Origin: Komagataeibacter sp. FNDCR2
Lineage (GTDB): Bacteria; Pseudomonadota; Alphaproteobacteria; Acetobacterales; Acetobacteraceae
NCBI RefSeq assembly: GCF_021295395.1
Contig: NZ_JAIWOU010000001.1
Location: 2,496,501-2,560,500, forward strand
DNA length: 64,000 nt
Reading direction: 5' to 3'
The notes under the pieces: generated by a model
Database searches by the model: none
The model's input: only the letters and a program-made list of their open reading frames with translations
What the model was told of the DNA's origin: nothing
Translations under genes and position numbers: made by a program
Shown here: positions 10,330 through 22,435 of the stretch, in pieces
Position numbering within the stretch: the first letter of the stretch is position 1
How the letters are laid out: each line of letters begins with the position of its first letter

Positions 10330-12390
10330 TCAGCCCTCGATCTGGCTGAAATCGGCAATCAGCACCGTCATGCGGCGCAGTTCGGACAGCAGGCGCAGGC
10401 GGTTGGCGCGTACGGCGGGGTCATCGTCATTGACCGTCACGGCTTCGAAAAAGCGGTCAAGGGCGGGACGCAGGCTGGCCACGTCGCGCATGGCGTCCGC
10501 ATAGCGTTCCTGTCCGATGGCCTGTTCCACGGCGGGAATGGTTTTTTCCAGTTCGCCCGCCAGCGCCGTCTCCTCCGGCTGGGTATAGAGCGCCGGATTG
10601 GGCGCGCCCTCATGCGGGCCGTCCCTGCGGTCCTCGATGCGCAGGATGTTGGCCGCGCGCTTGGTGGCGGCCAGCATGTTGCGTCCGTCCTCGGTCGCCA
10701 GCATGTCGGCTATGGCGGTGGCGCGGGCCAGCAGGCGCACGATGTCGGTATCGGTATTGCCAACCGACACGGCGGCCAGAATGTCATGCCGCGCCCCTTC
10801 GCCGCGCAACTGCACGCGCAGGCGGTCCGCCACGAATTCCGGCAGCGTGTCCAGATCGGGGGCCAGCCGCAGTTCCTCCGGCAGGCCCTGCGCCGCTTCC
10901 CAGAACACGCGGGCCAGATCGAGCCGCAGCCCGTTTTCACGGATGATGCGGATCACGCCCAGCGCCGCCCGGCGCAGCGCGTACGGATCGCCCGAGCCAC
11001 CGGGTTTTTCACCCACGGCAAAGAAGGCCACCAGCATGTCGATCTTGTCAGCCAGCGCGACAGCGACCGATACCGGGGCGCGCGGCACGTCATCCTGCGG
11101 GCCACGCGGCATGTAATGCGCGCCGATGGCTTCGGCCACGGCATCATCTTCATGGTCATGGCGGGCGTAATAGGCGCCCATGATGCCCTGCAACTCGGGG
11201 AATTCACCAACCATGCCGGTGGTCAGGTCCGCCTTGCACAGCAGGGCCGCGCGTTCGGCCTGCGCCGTGTCCGCGCCCGTAAGCCCGGCCAGGATACCGG
11301 CCAGGCGCACGATACGCCGCACCCGCGCGCCCTGGCTGCCCAGCGCCGCGTGGAACACGATCCGCTCCAGCGCGGGCACCCGGCTTTCCAGCGTATGGGC
11401 GCGGTCCAGATCCCAGAAATGGCGGGCATCGGCAAAGCGGGCGCGCAGGACGCGCTCGTTACCGGCAATGGTCAGCGCGCCGCCATCGCGCGGCAGGAGA
11501 TTGGCCACAAAGGCGAAGCGGGGCGCTGCCGACCCATCCGCGTTGCGCAGTGCGAAATAGCGCTGGTTCACGCGCATGGAAACCTGCATCACCTCGGGCG
11601 GCAGGTCCATGAATTCGTCATCGATGCGGCCAAGGAAGGGAACAGGCCATTCGGTCAGGCCCGCCACTTCATCGATCAGGCCGGGATCGGCCACGACATT
11701 CAGCCCTTCCTCACCAGCCAGGCGGGCCACGCCTTCGGCGATGAGGGTGCGGCGGGCGGCGGCGTCGGGCTCCACCTCATGCGCGCGCAATCCGTCCAGC
11801 CATGTCTGGACGCTGGTGACGGCGAACGCGCCGGGCGCGGTAAAGCGGTGGCCTTCGGTCAGGTTGCCCGAGCGCAGGCCGTGACCATCATCATCGCCTT
11901 CCGCCAGCGTGAAATCGACGGTCTTTCCATCAAGGATACAGACAATCCGGCGCAGCGGGCGCACCCATGTAAAGGCGCTGCCTTCGCCCCAGCGCATGGA
12001 TTTCGGCCATGGGAAGCGGCGCAGCAGGCCGGGCAGCACGGTCGCGACCTGCTGGGCCGCGGCAACGGGCGGCACGCTGCGGCGCAGCAGCCAGAATCCG
12101 TTTTCCAGCACCAGCGCGTCACGTTCCACCCCATGCTTGCGCATGAAACCGGCCAGCGCCTTTTCGGGCGCGCTTTCACGCGGGCCGCGTTCCTCCACCA
12201 TGGCGCCGGGCACGGTGCCCTCCACGGCAAGAGACAGGGCGATGCGGCGCGGCCCGGCGAAGGACGTGGCCGCGCGCGGCTTCAGCGCGGCCAGCGCCTC
12301 GCACACGAGACGTTCGAGATCCTGCGCCGCACGCGCCTGCATGCGGGCGGGGATTTCCTCGGAAAAGAGTTCGATCAGAAGTTCGGGCAT
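10330..12390 (-). CDS. glyS: Glycine--tRNA ligase beta subunit
   Basis: Beta subunit of the alpha2beta2 glycyl-tRNA synthetase, providing tRNA recognition and structure for charging tRNA-Gly. The 686-residue product begins MPELLIELFSEEIPARM, the family signature, and contains the HD-like region and a C-terminal anticodon-binding (DALR-like) domain. Its ATG lies six bases after the glyQ stop, so the two are an operon. Length matches the family. Confidence 0.97.
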   Translation of the reverse strand: MPELLIELFSEEIPARMQARAAQDLERLVCEALAALKPRAATSFAGPRRIALSLAVEGTVPGAMVEERGPRESAPEKALAGFMRKHGVERDALVLENGFWLLRRSVPPVAAAQQVATVLPGLLRRFPWPKSMRWGEGSAFTWVRPLRRIVCILDGKTVDFTLAEGDDDGHGLRSGNLTEGHRFTAPGAFAVTSVQTWLDGLRAHEVEPDAAARRTLIAEGVARLAGEEGLNVVADPGLIDEVAGLTEWPVPFLGRIDDEFMDLPPEVMQVSMRVNQRYFALRNADGSAAPRFAFVANLLPRDGGALTIAGNERVLRARFADARHFWDLDRAHTLESRVPALERIVFHAALGSQGARVRRIVRLAGILAGLTGADTAQAERAALLCKADLTTGMVGEFPELQGIMGAYYARHDHEDDAVAEAIGAHYMPRGPQDDVPRAPVSVAVALADKIDMLVAFFAVGEKPGGSGDPYALRRAALGVIRIIRENGLRLDLARVFWEAAQGLPEELRLAPDLDTLPEFVADRLRVQLRGEGARHDILAAVSVGNTDTDIVRLLARATAIADMLATEDGRNMLAATKRAANILRIEDRRDGPHEGAPNPALYTQPEETALAGELEKTIPAVEQAIGQERYADAMRDVASLRPALDRFFEAVTVNDDDPAVRANRLRLLSELRRMTVLIADFSQIEG

Positions 12391-12396
12391 GATCTC

Positions 12397-13287
12397 TTAT
12401 TCCTCGCCCGCCAGCCACGCTTCACAGCAGCGCCTGGCCAGCGTGCGTACGCGGCCAATATAGGATGCGCGCTCGCTCACGCTAATGACGCCGCGCGCAT
12501 CGAGCAGGTTGAACAGGTGGCTGGCCTTCAGGCACTGGTCATAGGCGGGCTGGGCCAGCCCGGCTTCGGCCAGCGTGGTGGACTCACGTTCCGCGTCGAT
12601 GAAGTGGCGGTGCAGCATCTCCACATCCGCCAGTTCGAAATTATGGCGCGAGTAATCGCGCTCGGCGCGCAGGAACACATCGCCATATTTCAGGCCCTGG
12701 CCGTTGAAGTCGAGGTCATAGACATTCTCGACCCCCTGCACGTACATCGCCAGCCGTTCCAGCCCGTAGGTCAGTTCGGTCGAGGGGACGACGGTGGGAA
12801 TCCCCCCCACCTGCTGGAAATAGGTGAACTGCGTCACCTCCATCCCGTCGCACCAGACTTCCCACCCAAGGCCCCATGCGCCGATGGTGGGGTTTTCCCA
12901 GTCATCCTCGACAAAGCGGATGTCGTGCTCCAGCGGGTCGATGCCGATGGCGCGGTAGCTGTCGAGCAGCAGCTTCTGGCTTTCATCGGGCGTGGGCTTG
13001 AGCAGCACCTGGTACTGGTAATAGTGCTGGAGACGATTCGGGTTCTCGCCATAGCGCCCGTCCGACGGGCGGCGGCAGGGCTGCACGTAGGCCGCTTTCC
13101 ACGGGCGCGATCCCAGCGCGCGCAGGGTCGTGTGGGGTGACAGCGTGCCGGCGCCCACCTCCGTATCATAGGGCTGGAGGATGGCGCAGCCCTGTTCAGA
13201 CCAGAACTGGTGCAGCTTCAGGATCAGCCCCTGGAACGACAGCGGGCGGGAAGACGTGGGTGATCGGGGCACTGGGGCCGGGTCCAT
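12397..13287 (-). CDS. glyQ: Glycine--tRNA ligase alpha subunit
   Basis: Catalytic alpha subunit of tetrameric glycyl-tRNA synthetase, a class II enzyme that makes glycyl-adenylate. The 296-residue product carries [17 protein letters not shown] near residue 18, the [11 protein letters not shown] segment, and [19 protein letters not shown], all diagnostic of GlyQ. An N-terminal extension of about 15 proline/serine-rich residues precedes the conserved part, so the true start could be slightly downstream, though no better in-frame ATG exists. Promoter presumably in 13288-13494. Confidence 0.97.
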   Translation of the reverse strand: MDPAPVPRSPTSSRPLSFQGLILKLHQFWSEQGCAILQPYDTEVGAGTLSPHTTLRALGSRPWKAAYVQPCRRPSDGRYGENPNRLQHYYQYQVLLKPTPDESQKLLLDSYRAIGIDPLEHDIRFVEDDWENPTIGAWGLGWEVWCDGMEVTQFTYFQQVGGIPTVVPSTELTYGLERLAMYVQGVENVYDLDFNGQGLKYGDVFLRAERDYSRHNFELADVEMLHRHFIDAERESTTLAEAGLAQPAYDQCLKASHLFNLLDARGVISVSERASYIGRVRTLARRCCEAWLAGEE

Positions 13288-13494
13288 GAACGAGATGCTC
13301 CGGTAAACGGGGACAGGTATGCACCATCTGGCGCAAAAACGCGGGGCAGCATACCGTCATGCCGCCCGTACCGGAAGGTCGCGCGTGCCCCCGGCCCAGA
13401 CGCGCCGCGCATGGCGGCCCCGGTCTTGCACATTGCATCGGTACGGACCACATCTGCGCAGTACGGTTTCCCAGCCCAAGGCAGGACAGACAGG

Positions 13495-14229
13495 ATGAAT
13501 GACCAGGAACGTGATCTGATCACACAGTTTTTCGCCCGCATAGGTGGCGCCACGACAGGCAGCGTGCCGCAGACGACATCGTCCCTCCCACCGATCGACC
13601 CGCAGGCCGATCAGTATATCGGGCAGATGTTCCAGAAATATCCTGAAGCGCCCTACCGCGTGACCCAGATGGCCGTGGTGCAGGAAGCGGCGCTGGCCGA
13701 GGCGCAGAACCGGATTCGCCAGCTCCAGTGGCAGCTCCAGCAGGCGCAGCAGCAGCTCCAGCAGCAGCAGGCCGCGCCCCCGCCCTCGGGTGGCGGCGGG
13801 TTCCTCAGCGGTATGTTCGGGGGTGGGCAGCGCGCGCAGGCCGCCCCGCCGCCGGGCTGGGGGAATGCGCCTTCCGCCCCCCCGCCGCAGCCGGTTTACC
13901 CGCCGGGCATGCAGCCGGGCATGTTCCCTTCGCGCGGTTCGGGCTTTCTGGGTTCGGCGCTGACCACGGCCGCTGGCGTGGCGGGCGGCATGATGGTGGG
14001 CAATGCGCTGACCGACCTGTTCAGCGGGCATCATGACGCGGGCGGCTTCGCCGGTGGCATGCCGCAGCCGGGCGAGACCATCATCAACAATAATTATGGT
14101 GACAATGGCGCTGGCGCGGATCCGTTTGCCGGTGGTGGCGCGAGCGCCGATTCGGGCTTTGACGCCGGGGGTGATTCCGGTGGATTCGACGATGGCGGTT
14201 TTGACGCGGGCGACGATAACAGTTTCTGA
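13495..14229 (+). CDS. DUF2076 family protein
   Basis: A 244-residue protein beginning MNDQERDLITQFFARIGG, the typical DUF2076 opening. A glutamine-rich coiled-coil stretch (about residues 70-95, repeated QLQ/QQQ) is followed by glycine/proline-rich low-complexity sequence, an alanine/glycine hydrophobic helix (about 145-170, LGSALTTAAGVAGGMMVGNAL) and an aspartate/glycine-rich tail ending FDAGDDNSF. Function of the family is unknown; the glycine-rich helix suggests membrane contact. The ATG at 13495 follows AGGACAGACAGG. A good intrinsic terminator follows. Confidence 0.8.
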   Translation: MNDQERDLITQFFARIGGATTGSVPQTTSSLPPIDPQADQYIGQMFQKYPEAPYRVTQMAVVQEAALAEAQNRIRQLQWQLQQAQQQLQQQQAAPPPSGGGGFLSGMFGGGQRAQAAPPPGWGNAPSAPPPQPVYPPGMQPGMFPSRGSGFLGSALTTAAGVAGGMMVGNALTDLFSGHHDAGGFAGGMPQPGETIINNNYGDNGAGADPFAGGGASADSGFDAGGDSGGFDDGGFDAGDDNSF

Positions 14230-14253
14230 CACGCGGCAGGCCAGTGCAGGAAA

Positions 14254-14280
14254 GGGGCATCCGGTTCGGGTGCCCTTTTT
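14254..14280 (+). terminator. Intrinsic terminator after DUF2076 gene
   Basis: GGGCATCC pairs with GGGTGCCC around GGTTC, with one G-U pair, followed immediately by TTTTT, 25 bases after the stop codon. This separates the DUF2076 gene from alkB, though the alkB ribosome site follows so closely that readthrough could feed alkB. Confidence 0.8.
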
Positions 14281-14298
14281 CGTTCGGGGGAGGGGAGC

Positions 14299-14958
14299 GT
14301 GACGCAGCAGCGTGAACTGGCGCTTGATCCATGCCCGCCCATGGCCATGCGCCCCGAATGGCTTGATGACGGAGCCGTGATCCTGCGCGGCCATGCGACG
14401 GCCCATGCGGCGCGGATGATCGCGGAGATACGGCGGATCGCCTGTCTCGCGCCCTTCCGGCGCATGACGACACCGGGCGGTGGCGTGATGTCCGTCGCCA
14501 TGACCTGCTGTGGCGCGCGGGGCTGGTGCAGCGATGCGCGCGGCTATCGTTACGTGGCGGTGGACCCGCGTACGGGCCAGCCATGGCCCGCCATGCCCGA
14601 AACATGGCGGGGGCTGGCCATCACTGCCGCGCGGGCGGCGGGGTATGACGGGTTTGAACCCGATTCGTGCCTGATCAACGGCTACAGGCCCGGCGCGCGC
14701 ATGGGGCTGCATCAGGACCGTGACGAACGCTCCGACGCGCCGGTGGTCTCCGTATCCTTCGGCCTGCCCGCCATTTTCCAGTGGGGTGGGGTACGGCGTA
14801 CGGACCCGTTACGACGCATCCCCCTGCTGCATGGGGATGTGGTGATATGGGGCGGGGCGTCGCGTTACGTCTTTCACGGCATTGCCCCGCTGCGCGCGGG
14901 CGCGCATGCGGTGACGGGTTCGTGCCGCTATAATCTTACATTCCGGCGCACGTTGTAA
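14299..14958 (+). CDS. alkB: Alpha-ketoglutarate-dependent DNA dealkylase AlkB
   Basis: Fe(II)/2-oxoglutarate dioxygenase that removes N1-methyladenine and N3-methylcytosine from DNA by oxidative demethylation. The 219-residue product shows the iron triad H138, D140 (GLHQDRDE) and H193 (YVFHGIAPL), and the 2-oxoglutarate-binding arginines R210 and R216 in the signature RYNLTFR. The family substrate-lid region YRYVAVDP is present at about 84-90. The start is GTG at 14299 with a strong GGGAGGGG seven bases or less upstream. No Ada-type regulator is nearby. A palindromic repeat element follows its stop. Confidence 0.95.
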   Translation: MTQQRELALDPCPPMAMRPEWLDDGAVILRGHATAHAARMIAEIRRIACLAPFRRMTTPGGGVMSVAMTCCGARGWCSDARGYRYVAVDPRTGQPWPAMPETWRGLAITAARAAGYDGFEPDSCLINGYRPGARMGLHQDRDERSDAPVVSVSFGLPAIFQWGGVRRTDPLRRIPLLHGDVVIWGGASRYVFHGIAPLRAGAHAVTGSCRYNLTFRRTL

Positions 14959-14977
14959 GCATTTGATGGAACACAAT

Positions 14978-15058
14978 AAAAGTTTTTGGGTGCCGCCTTT
15001 TTTCCAAAAGGCGGCGTTCCCTGAAGCCTTTTGAAAAAAGCGTCACCCAAAACCTTTT
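14978..15058. repeat. Dispersed palindromic repeat, copy A (most complete)
   Basis: An 81-base element between the convergent ends of alkB and eda. Outer arms AAAAGTTTTTGGGTG and CACCCAAAACCTTTT pair imperfectly; inside lie two hairpins, GCCGCC-TTTTTT/AAAAGGCGGC and GAAGCCTTTTGAAAAAAGCGTC, giving a three-way-junction shape. Both inner hairpins carry T-runs, so the element can terminate transcription from either side. Related sequences occur at 27928-27963 and 36153-36200. I recall similar sequences in Komagataeibacter/Gluconacetobacter genomes. Confidence 0.75.
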
Positions 15059-15080
15059 TGAGGATTTACGGAATGTCCTG

Positions 15081-15695
15081 TCAGCCCTTCAGGGCCGCGG
15101 CCTGCCGGGCGCGCTGGGTAATCGCGGCCTGATCCGGCGTGCCAGCCGGGACCAGCCATGATCCACCCACGCACAGCACGGAGGGCAGGGCCAGCCACTC
15201 GGGCGCCGTTTCCTGCTTGATGCCGCCGGTGGGGCAGAAGCGTACCTGACCGAACGGGGCGGACAGCGCCTTGAGCGCGGGGATGCCGCCCGCCGCCGTG
15301 GCGGGAAAGAACTTGAAATGTGTCAGCCCAAGGTCGAGCCCGCGCATGATGTCGCTGGCGTTCGCCGTGCCGGGCAGCAGCGGCACTTCGGCGGCGCGCG
15401 CGGCCTGCACCACGCCCGTCGTCAGGCCGGGGCTGACAATAAAGCGCGCGCCCACATCGACCGCGCTTTTCAGGTCATCGCCATTCAGCACGGTTCCGGC
15501 ACCGACAACGGCCCCTTCCACCTTGGCCATTTCCGCAATCACCTCCAGCGCGCATTCGGTGCGCAGCGTCACCTCCAGCGCGCGCAGGCCACCGGCCACC
15601 AGCGCTTCCGCTATGGGGCGCGCCTGCGCGGGGTCGTGAATGACCAGAACCGGAATAACCGGGGCGATTGTCATGATGTCCTGAATCTGGGCCAT
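15081..15695 (-). CDS. eda: KDPG/KHG aldolase
   Basis: Cleaves 2-keto-3-deoxy-6-phosphogluconate to pyruvate and glyceraldehyde 3-phosphate, the last step of the Entner-Doudoroff pathway. The 204-residue product has the catalytic glutamate E41 (ALEVTLRT), the Schiff-base lysine K128 (GLTHFKFFPAT) and the phosphate-binding GGI near the C terminus. I chose the ATG at 15695 since AGGAGG sits seven bases upstream; an ATG at 15713 would place that site inside the gene. It lies 45 bases after edd and is co-transcribed with it. Confidence 0.96.
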   Translation of the reverse strand: MAQIQDIMTIAPVIPVLVIHDPAQARPIAEALVAGGLRALEVTLRTECALEVIAEMAKVEGAVVGAGTVLNGDDLKSAVDVGARFIVSPGLTTGVVQAARAAEVPLLPGTANASDIMRGLDLGLTHFKFFPATAAGGIPALKALSAPFGQVRFCPTGGIKQETAPEWLALPSVLCVGGSWLVPAGTPDQAAITQRARQAAALKG

Positions 15696-15740
15696 GGGCT
15701 GGCCTCCTTTCATATCGGTTCGCGACCGGACAGGCCGCGC

Positions 15741-17579
15741 TTACGCGTTCTCTTGTGCGGCCATGCGGTCCATGGAGGCAAGGATGGCGGACGCCCCGCG
15801 TTCGGGGCTGTCCACGTTCCCGCGCATGAGCGCGAACAGTTCCCGCCCGGTGCCGGACTGCGGCGCGGGGGGGCGTGCGGGCGTGCGGTCGCTCCATTGC
15901 GCTTCGGGCACCAGCATTTCAATGCGGCCCGTGCGGGCGCAGACGCGCACCATGTCCCCATCGCGCAGCAGCGACAGCGGGCCGCCGACATAGGCTTCCG
16001 GCCCGATATGGATGGCGGCGGGCACCTTGCCGCTGGCGCCCGACATGCGGCCATCGGTCACAAGGGCGACCTTGTGCCCCCGGTCCTGCAATACGGCAAG
16101 CGTGGGGGTCAGCTTGTGCAGTTCGGGCATGCCGTTGGCCGCCGGCCCCTGGAAGCGCACCACGACGACCACATCACGGTCCAGTTTCCCGTCACGGAAG
16201 GCGCGCAGCACGTCTTCCTGATGGTCGAAAACCGCCGCCGGGGCCTCGATCGTCCAGCGTTCGGGGGCGACGGAGCTGGTCTTGTAAATGCCACGCCCCA
16301 GGTTGCCCTCCATCAGCCGCATGCCGCCATCGGCGCGGAAGGGGTTGGCGGGCGCGCGCAGGATGCTCTCATCGGTCGAGGGACCGGCCTCTTCCCATAC
16401 CAGCGTGTCATCGCGCATGCGCGGCGTGGTGCGGTAGGCGGCAAAGCCCCCGTTCGCCACGCTCAGGATATCGGGATGCAGCAGGCCCGCATCCAGCAGG
16501 GAGCCGATCAGGCTGGGCATGCCGCCCACCGCGTGGAAGGCGTTCACATCTTCCGACCCGTTGGGATAGACGCGGGTAAGCTGCGGCACGATGGAGGAAA
16601 GCCGGTCCAGATCGCTCCAGTCGATCACGATTCCCGCCGCCCGCGCGATGGCGGGCAGGTGGATGGCGAGGTTGGTGGACCCGCCCGTGGCCAGCAGCCC
16701 GACAGCCGCGTTGACAATGGCGCGTTCATCCACGCACAGGCCCAGCGGGCGGTAATCATTGCCACGCGCGCCGATCTCGCTCAGGCGGTGGATGGCGGCG
16801 CGGGTCAGTTCCTGCCGCAGCCTGGTGTTGGGCGGCACGAAGGACGAACCGGGCAGGTGCAGCCCCATGACCTCCATGAGCATCTGGTTGGTGTTGGCCG
16901 TGCCGTAGAAGGTGCAGGTGCCGGCGGCGTGATAGGATCCCGATTCCGCATCCATCAGGCGGTCCTTGCCCACCTTGCCTTCGGCATAAAGCTGGCGAAT
17001 GCGCTGCTTCTCGCTGTTGGGCAGGCCCGATGGCATGGGGCCGGAGGGGATCAGGATGGCGGGCAGGTGGCCAAAGCGCAGCGCGCCGATCAGCAGGCCG
17101 GGAACGATCTTGTCGCAGATGCCCAGCATCGCGACCCCTTCATACATGCCATGGCTCAGCCCCACCGCCGTCGAAAGGGCGATGACATCGCGGCTGAACA
17201 GCGAGATTTCCATGCCCGGCAGGCCCTGCGTCACGCCATCGCACATGGCGGGCGTGCCACCGGCCACCTGCGCGGTGCCCCCCACCTCACGCGCGAACAG
17301 CTTGATCTGTTCGGGGTAGCGGCCATAGGGCTGATGGGCGGAAAGCATGTCGTTATACGACGTGATGATGCCCACATTCATGCCCTGCGCCGCGCGCAGG
17401 CCCGATTTGTCATCTCCCGCCGCGGCAATGGCATGGGCCAGGTTGCCACAGGCCAGGCGGGGGCGGCTTATGCCGTTCTCACGCTCACGCGCGATCAGAT
17501 CCAGATAGGCGCGGCGGGTGCCAGCCGAACGGGCGATGACCCGTTCGGTCACGGCGGTCAGGACAGGGTGCAGGCTCAT
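15741..17579 (-). CDS. edd: Phosphogluconate dehydratase
   Basis: Dehydrates 6-phosphogluconate to 2-keto-3-deoxy-6-phosphogluconate; iron-sulfur enzyme of the ILVD/EDD family. The 612-residue product has the cysteine motifs expected to bind the cluster ([11 protein letters not shown] and [15 protein letters not shown]) and the C-terminal [16 protein letters not shown] motif. Length matches Edd rather than IlvD. With eda it gives the route by which such oxidative bacteria use hexose. The AT-rich segment upstream carries a good promoter. Confidence 0.96.
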   Translation of the reverse strand: MSLHPVLTAVTERVIARSAGTRRAYLDLIARERENGISRPRLACGNLAHAIAAAGDDKSGLRAAQGMNVGIITSYNDMLSAHQPYGRYPEQIKLFAREVGGTAQVAGGTPAMCDGVTQGLPGMEISLFSRDVIALSTAVGLSHGMYEGVAMLGICDKIVPGLLIGALRFGHLPAILIPSGPMPSGLPNSEKQRIRQLYAEGKVGKDRLMDAESGSYHAAGTCTFYGTANTNQMLMEVMGLHLPGSSFVPPNTRLRQELTRAAIHRLSEIGARGNDYRPLGLCVDERAIVNAAVGLLATGGSTNLAIHLPAIARAAGIVIDWSDLDRLSSIVPQLTRVYPNGSEDVNAFHAVGGMPSLIGSLLDAGLLHPDILSVANGGFAAYRTTPRMRDDTLVWEEAGPSTDESILRAPANPFRADGGMRLMEGNLGRGIYKTSSVAPERWTIEAPAAVFDHQEDVLRAFRDGKLDRDVVVVVRFQGPAANGMPELHKLTPTLAVLQDRGHKVALVTDGRMSGASGKVPAAIHIGPEAYVGGPLSLLRDGDMVRVCARTGRIEMLVPEAQWSDRTPARPPAPQSGTGRELFALMRGNVDSPERGASAILASMDRMAAQENA

Positions 17580-18045
17580 GGATACTCACAGACATTGATG
17601 GACCTGCCCGCGCATGCATGGGCAGGTTCGCCATCCATTGCACCAGCAACGATAGCGGGTTTGAAAGCGACCGGAATGTGCGAATATCCCATGGCCGCGT
17701 AGCATGAGGTCATCTATTTTAAAAAACACCCCTAGATCAAGACATAAAATTATAAAATACATCATAAAATGACAACTTAATTATGAAAGCGAATGAAACA
17801 GGGTCTGAAAGCGAACATCTGGCCCGGTGAAAATGTTGCCTTTCGGGCAGGCCGCATCACGCCCATGCCATGACGGGACAGGCATGGCTTCTATAAAACC
17901 GTTATATTTCAGTATATTGAGGCTTAATCTCCCGTTCGTTCCCGCCCGCTGGAGCGAACATGCGTATTGATCCGCATGGGCGCGCGAAACGACAGGCCCG
18001 GCAGCGGGCCATGACACGATCCGGAAAGGGGAAGGGGGCAGGGAA
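17580..18045. other. AT-rich intergenic region upstream of edd
   Basis: 466 bases between edd and tRNA-Lys with no supported gene. Base composition drops sharply at 17712-17795 and 17885-17935, unlike the rest of the window. It holds the edd promoter candidate; further AT-rich words near 17889-17920 could be other promoters or protein sites. A 78-codon minus-strand frame (17781-18017) has no recognisable features and I do not call it. Confidence 0.5.
17749..17775 (-). promoter_or_regulatory. Probable edd-eda promoter
   Basis: On the minus strand TTGTCA (17775-17770) and TATAAT (17754-17749) are separated by 15 bases within an AT-rich island. Both boxes match consensus well; the spacing is short. 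It would give a leader of about 160 bases before edd. Confidence 0.5.
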
Positions 18046-18121
18046 TGGTGAGCCGGGTGGGATTCGAACCCACGACCATTCGATTAAAAGTCGAATGCTC
18101 TACCGACTGAGCTACCGGCTC
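18046..18121 (-). tRNA. tRNA-Lys (anticodon UUU)
   Basis: Read on the minus strand, a 76-base cloverleaf has acceptor stem GAGCCGG/CCGGCTC, D arm GCTC-AGTCGGTA-GAGC, anticodon arm TTCGA-CTTTTAA-TCGAA with anticodon TTT, and T arm GTGGG-TTCGAAT-CCCAC. The discriminator is A and CCA is encoded (18048-18046). Confidence 0.97.
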
Positions 18122-18429
18122 ACAGCGCCTGCGTGGCAGGCGGATACACGGTAAAAACCGCGATAAGCTGCCTTGCGCAGGTCTCTAAACATCCTGGGCG
18201 GGGGTGTCAACCTGTGCATGTCCGCCAACGGGCGGCGTGAACAGGGAAAATACCGTTGCGCGTGACTGTACGGGCCAGCTTCCGTCAATCCGGCGGGTAA
18301 TGGCCACTCCGGCCACGCCGCCGGGGGCTGTTCGCCCCCCGCCAGCGCGTGTTTTTCACCGCCAGCCGCCAAAAGTGGTCGCTCCGGCTGGCGGCGGTTC
18401 ACCGGGCGTGGATGGCCCGGTGGGCCGGA
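18122..18429. other. Intergenic region between tRNA-Lys and ppiB with several hairpins
   Basis: No gene is seen. It should hold the tRNA promoter (minus strand, just upstream of 18121) and the ppiB 3' end. Strong inverted repeats are CCGCCAGCCG/CGGCTGGCGG (18359-18394) and GGGGGC/GCCCCC (about 18322-18340), besides the hairpin at 18400-18422. Confidence 0.5.
18400..18422 (-). terminator. Hairpin after ppiB
   Basis: Perfect eight-base arms CACCGGGC and GCCCGGTG around a seven-base loop, eight bases beyond the ppiB stop. No U-run follows on the minus strand; likely a weak or Rho-assisted terminator of the gyrA-coaD-ppiB genes. Confidence 0.5.
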
Positions 18430-18921
18430 TCAGCCTTCGGCGTCGGCGGGACGCATGCGGATGATGCGGTCAGGATCCTGCACCATGCCGCTCTGGCCCG
18501 CGCCGCGCTTGATCTGGTCGATATGGTCCATGCCTTCGATCACCTGCCCCACGATGGTGTACTGGCCATCGAGATGCGGGGAAGGCTCAAACATGATGAA
18601 GAACTGGCTGTTGGCGCTGTCCGGGTTCATGGTGCGGGCCATGCCCACCGTGCCGCGCTCGAACTTCGCCTCCCGCGTGAACTCGGCCTTCAGGTCCGGC
18701 AGCTTGCTGCCCGACGTGCCGGTGCCCGTCGGGTCGCCGCCCTGCGCCATGAAGCCATGGATCACGCGGTGGAAGGGGGTGTTGTCGTAAAAACCTTCCG
18801 CCGCCAGCGTGCGGATACGCTCGGCCGCAAGCGGGGCGATATCGGGGCGCAGGCGGATCACCACCGGCCCTGTCTTGAGTTCGACGTTGATCAGGTCGGA
18901 CTTGTTTTCTGTAGCAGACAT
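18430..18921 (-). CDS. ppiB: Peptidyl-prolyl cis-trans isomerase, cyclophilin type
   Basis: Cyclophilin that speeds proline isomerisation in folding proteins. The 163-residue product has the core motifs FHRVIHGFMAQGGDPTGTG (about residues 50-68), the catalytic arginine within FHRV, MARTMNPDSANSQFFIM and the C-terminal GMDHIDQI. No signal peptide is present, so it is cytoplasmic. It lies 62 bases after coaD on the same strand. Confidence 0.95.
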   Translation of the reverse strand: MSATENKSDLINVELKTGPVVIRLRPDIAPLAAERIRTLAAEGFYDNTPFHRVIHGFMAQGGDPTGTGTSGSKLPDLKAEFTREAKFERGTVGMARTMNPDSANSQFFIMFEPSPHLDGQYTIVGQVIEGMDHIDQIKRGAGQSGMVQDPDRIIRMRPADAEG

Positions 18922-18983
18922 CGTGATCCGTTTCGTAAATGAAGATGTGGGAAAGCCGGGCCACGCCTGCGACCCGGCCTCTG

Positions 18984-19488
18984 TCAGCCGCGCAGGCGGG
19001 TGAGGATGTGCCTGCGCGTAAAGGGTGGGACGAAGGCGGAAATGTCCCCATCCAGCCGGGCTATTTCCTTCACCAGCCGGGAGGAGATGTACTGGTGCCC
19101 CTCCCGCGCCATAAGGAACACCGTGTCAATGTCGGGCGCGAGATGCTGGTTCATACCAAACATCTGGTTCTCGTATTCGAAATCCGCAACCGCCCGCAGC
19201 CCGCGAATGATTGCATGCGCCCCATGCGTACGCGCCGCATGCACCACCAGCCCGGTAAAACCCACCACGGTAATGGGCGTGGCGCGCCCGGCATTGAGGG
19301 GGGCGATATCGGTGCGCAGGCACAAAAGCCGCTCCTCCAGCGGGAGGAGGGGGTGCTTGTCGCGGTTTTCCGCCACGCCGACCACCAGCCGGTCCATCAG
19401 TCCCGCCGCACGTTCGATAATATCCATATGCCCGCTGGTGACGGGATCGAACGTGCCGGGATAGAAGCCGGTACGCGAAGCCGGGGCC

Positions 19489-19496
<8 letters not shown>
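18984..19496 (-). CDS. coaD: Phosphopantetheine adenylyltransferase
   Basis: Fourth step of coenzyme A synthesis: transfers AMP from ATP to 4'-phosphopantetheine. The 170-residue product has [16 protein letters not shown] (the T/HxGH nucleotidyltransferase motif), the [12 protein letters not shown] substrate loop and [14 protein letters not shown]. The ATG at 19496 overlaps the gyrA end by eight bases, indicating coupling; upstream in-frame ATGs lie inside gyrA and lack homology. CoaA for the first step is also in this window. Confidence 0.95.
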
Positions 19497-22281
<2,785 letters not shown>

Positions 22282-22435
22282 GGCAGTTCCGTCATGTCAG
22301 GGTTATCCCGCCCGTCGCGGCCGCGCGGGCGCAAGGGCGGGACAGAAGGCAGGCATGGCCCACCGCGCGGCGGCCATCATGTCCCTGCGTGCATATAGCA
22401 TGGCCAGCGGCCCGGCGCGAAGCGCCGCGCGGGGC

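Noticed and set aside
10186-13140. 984-codon plus-strand open frame
   Set aside because: It lies antisense across glyS and glyQ, which have clear homology and motifs. Long antisense frames are common in DNA of this GC content.
15318-17702. 794-codon plus-strand open frame
   Set aside because: Antisense to edd and eda, no domain, composition typical of a frame shadow.
17781-18017. 78-codon minus-strand frame upstream of edd
   Set aside because: No ribosome site, signal or family; overlaps the likely promoter zone.
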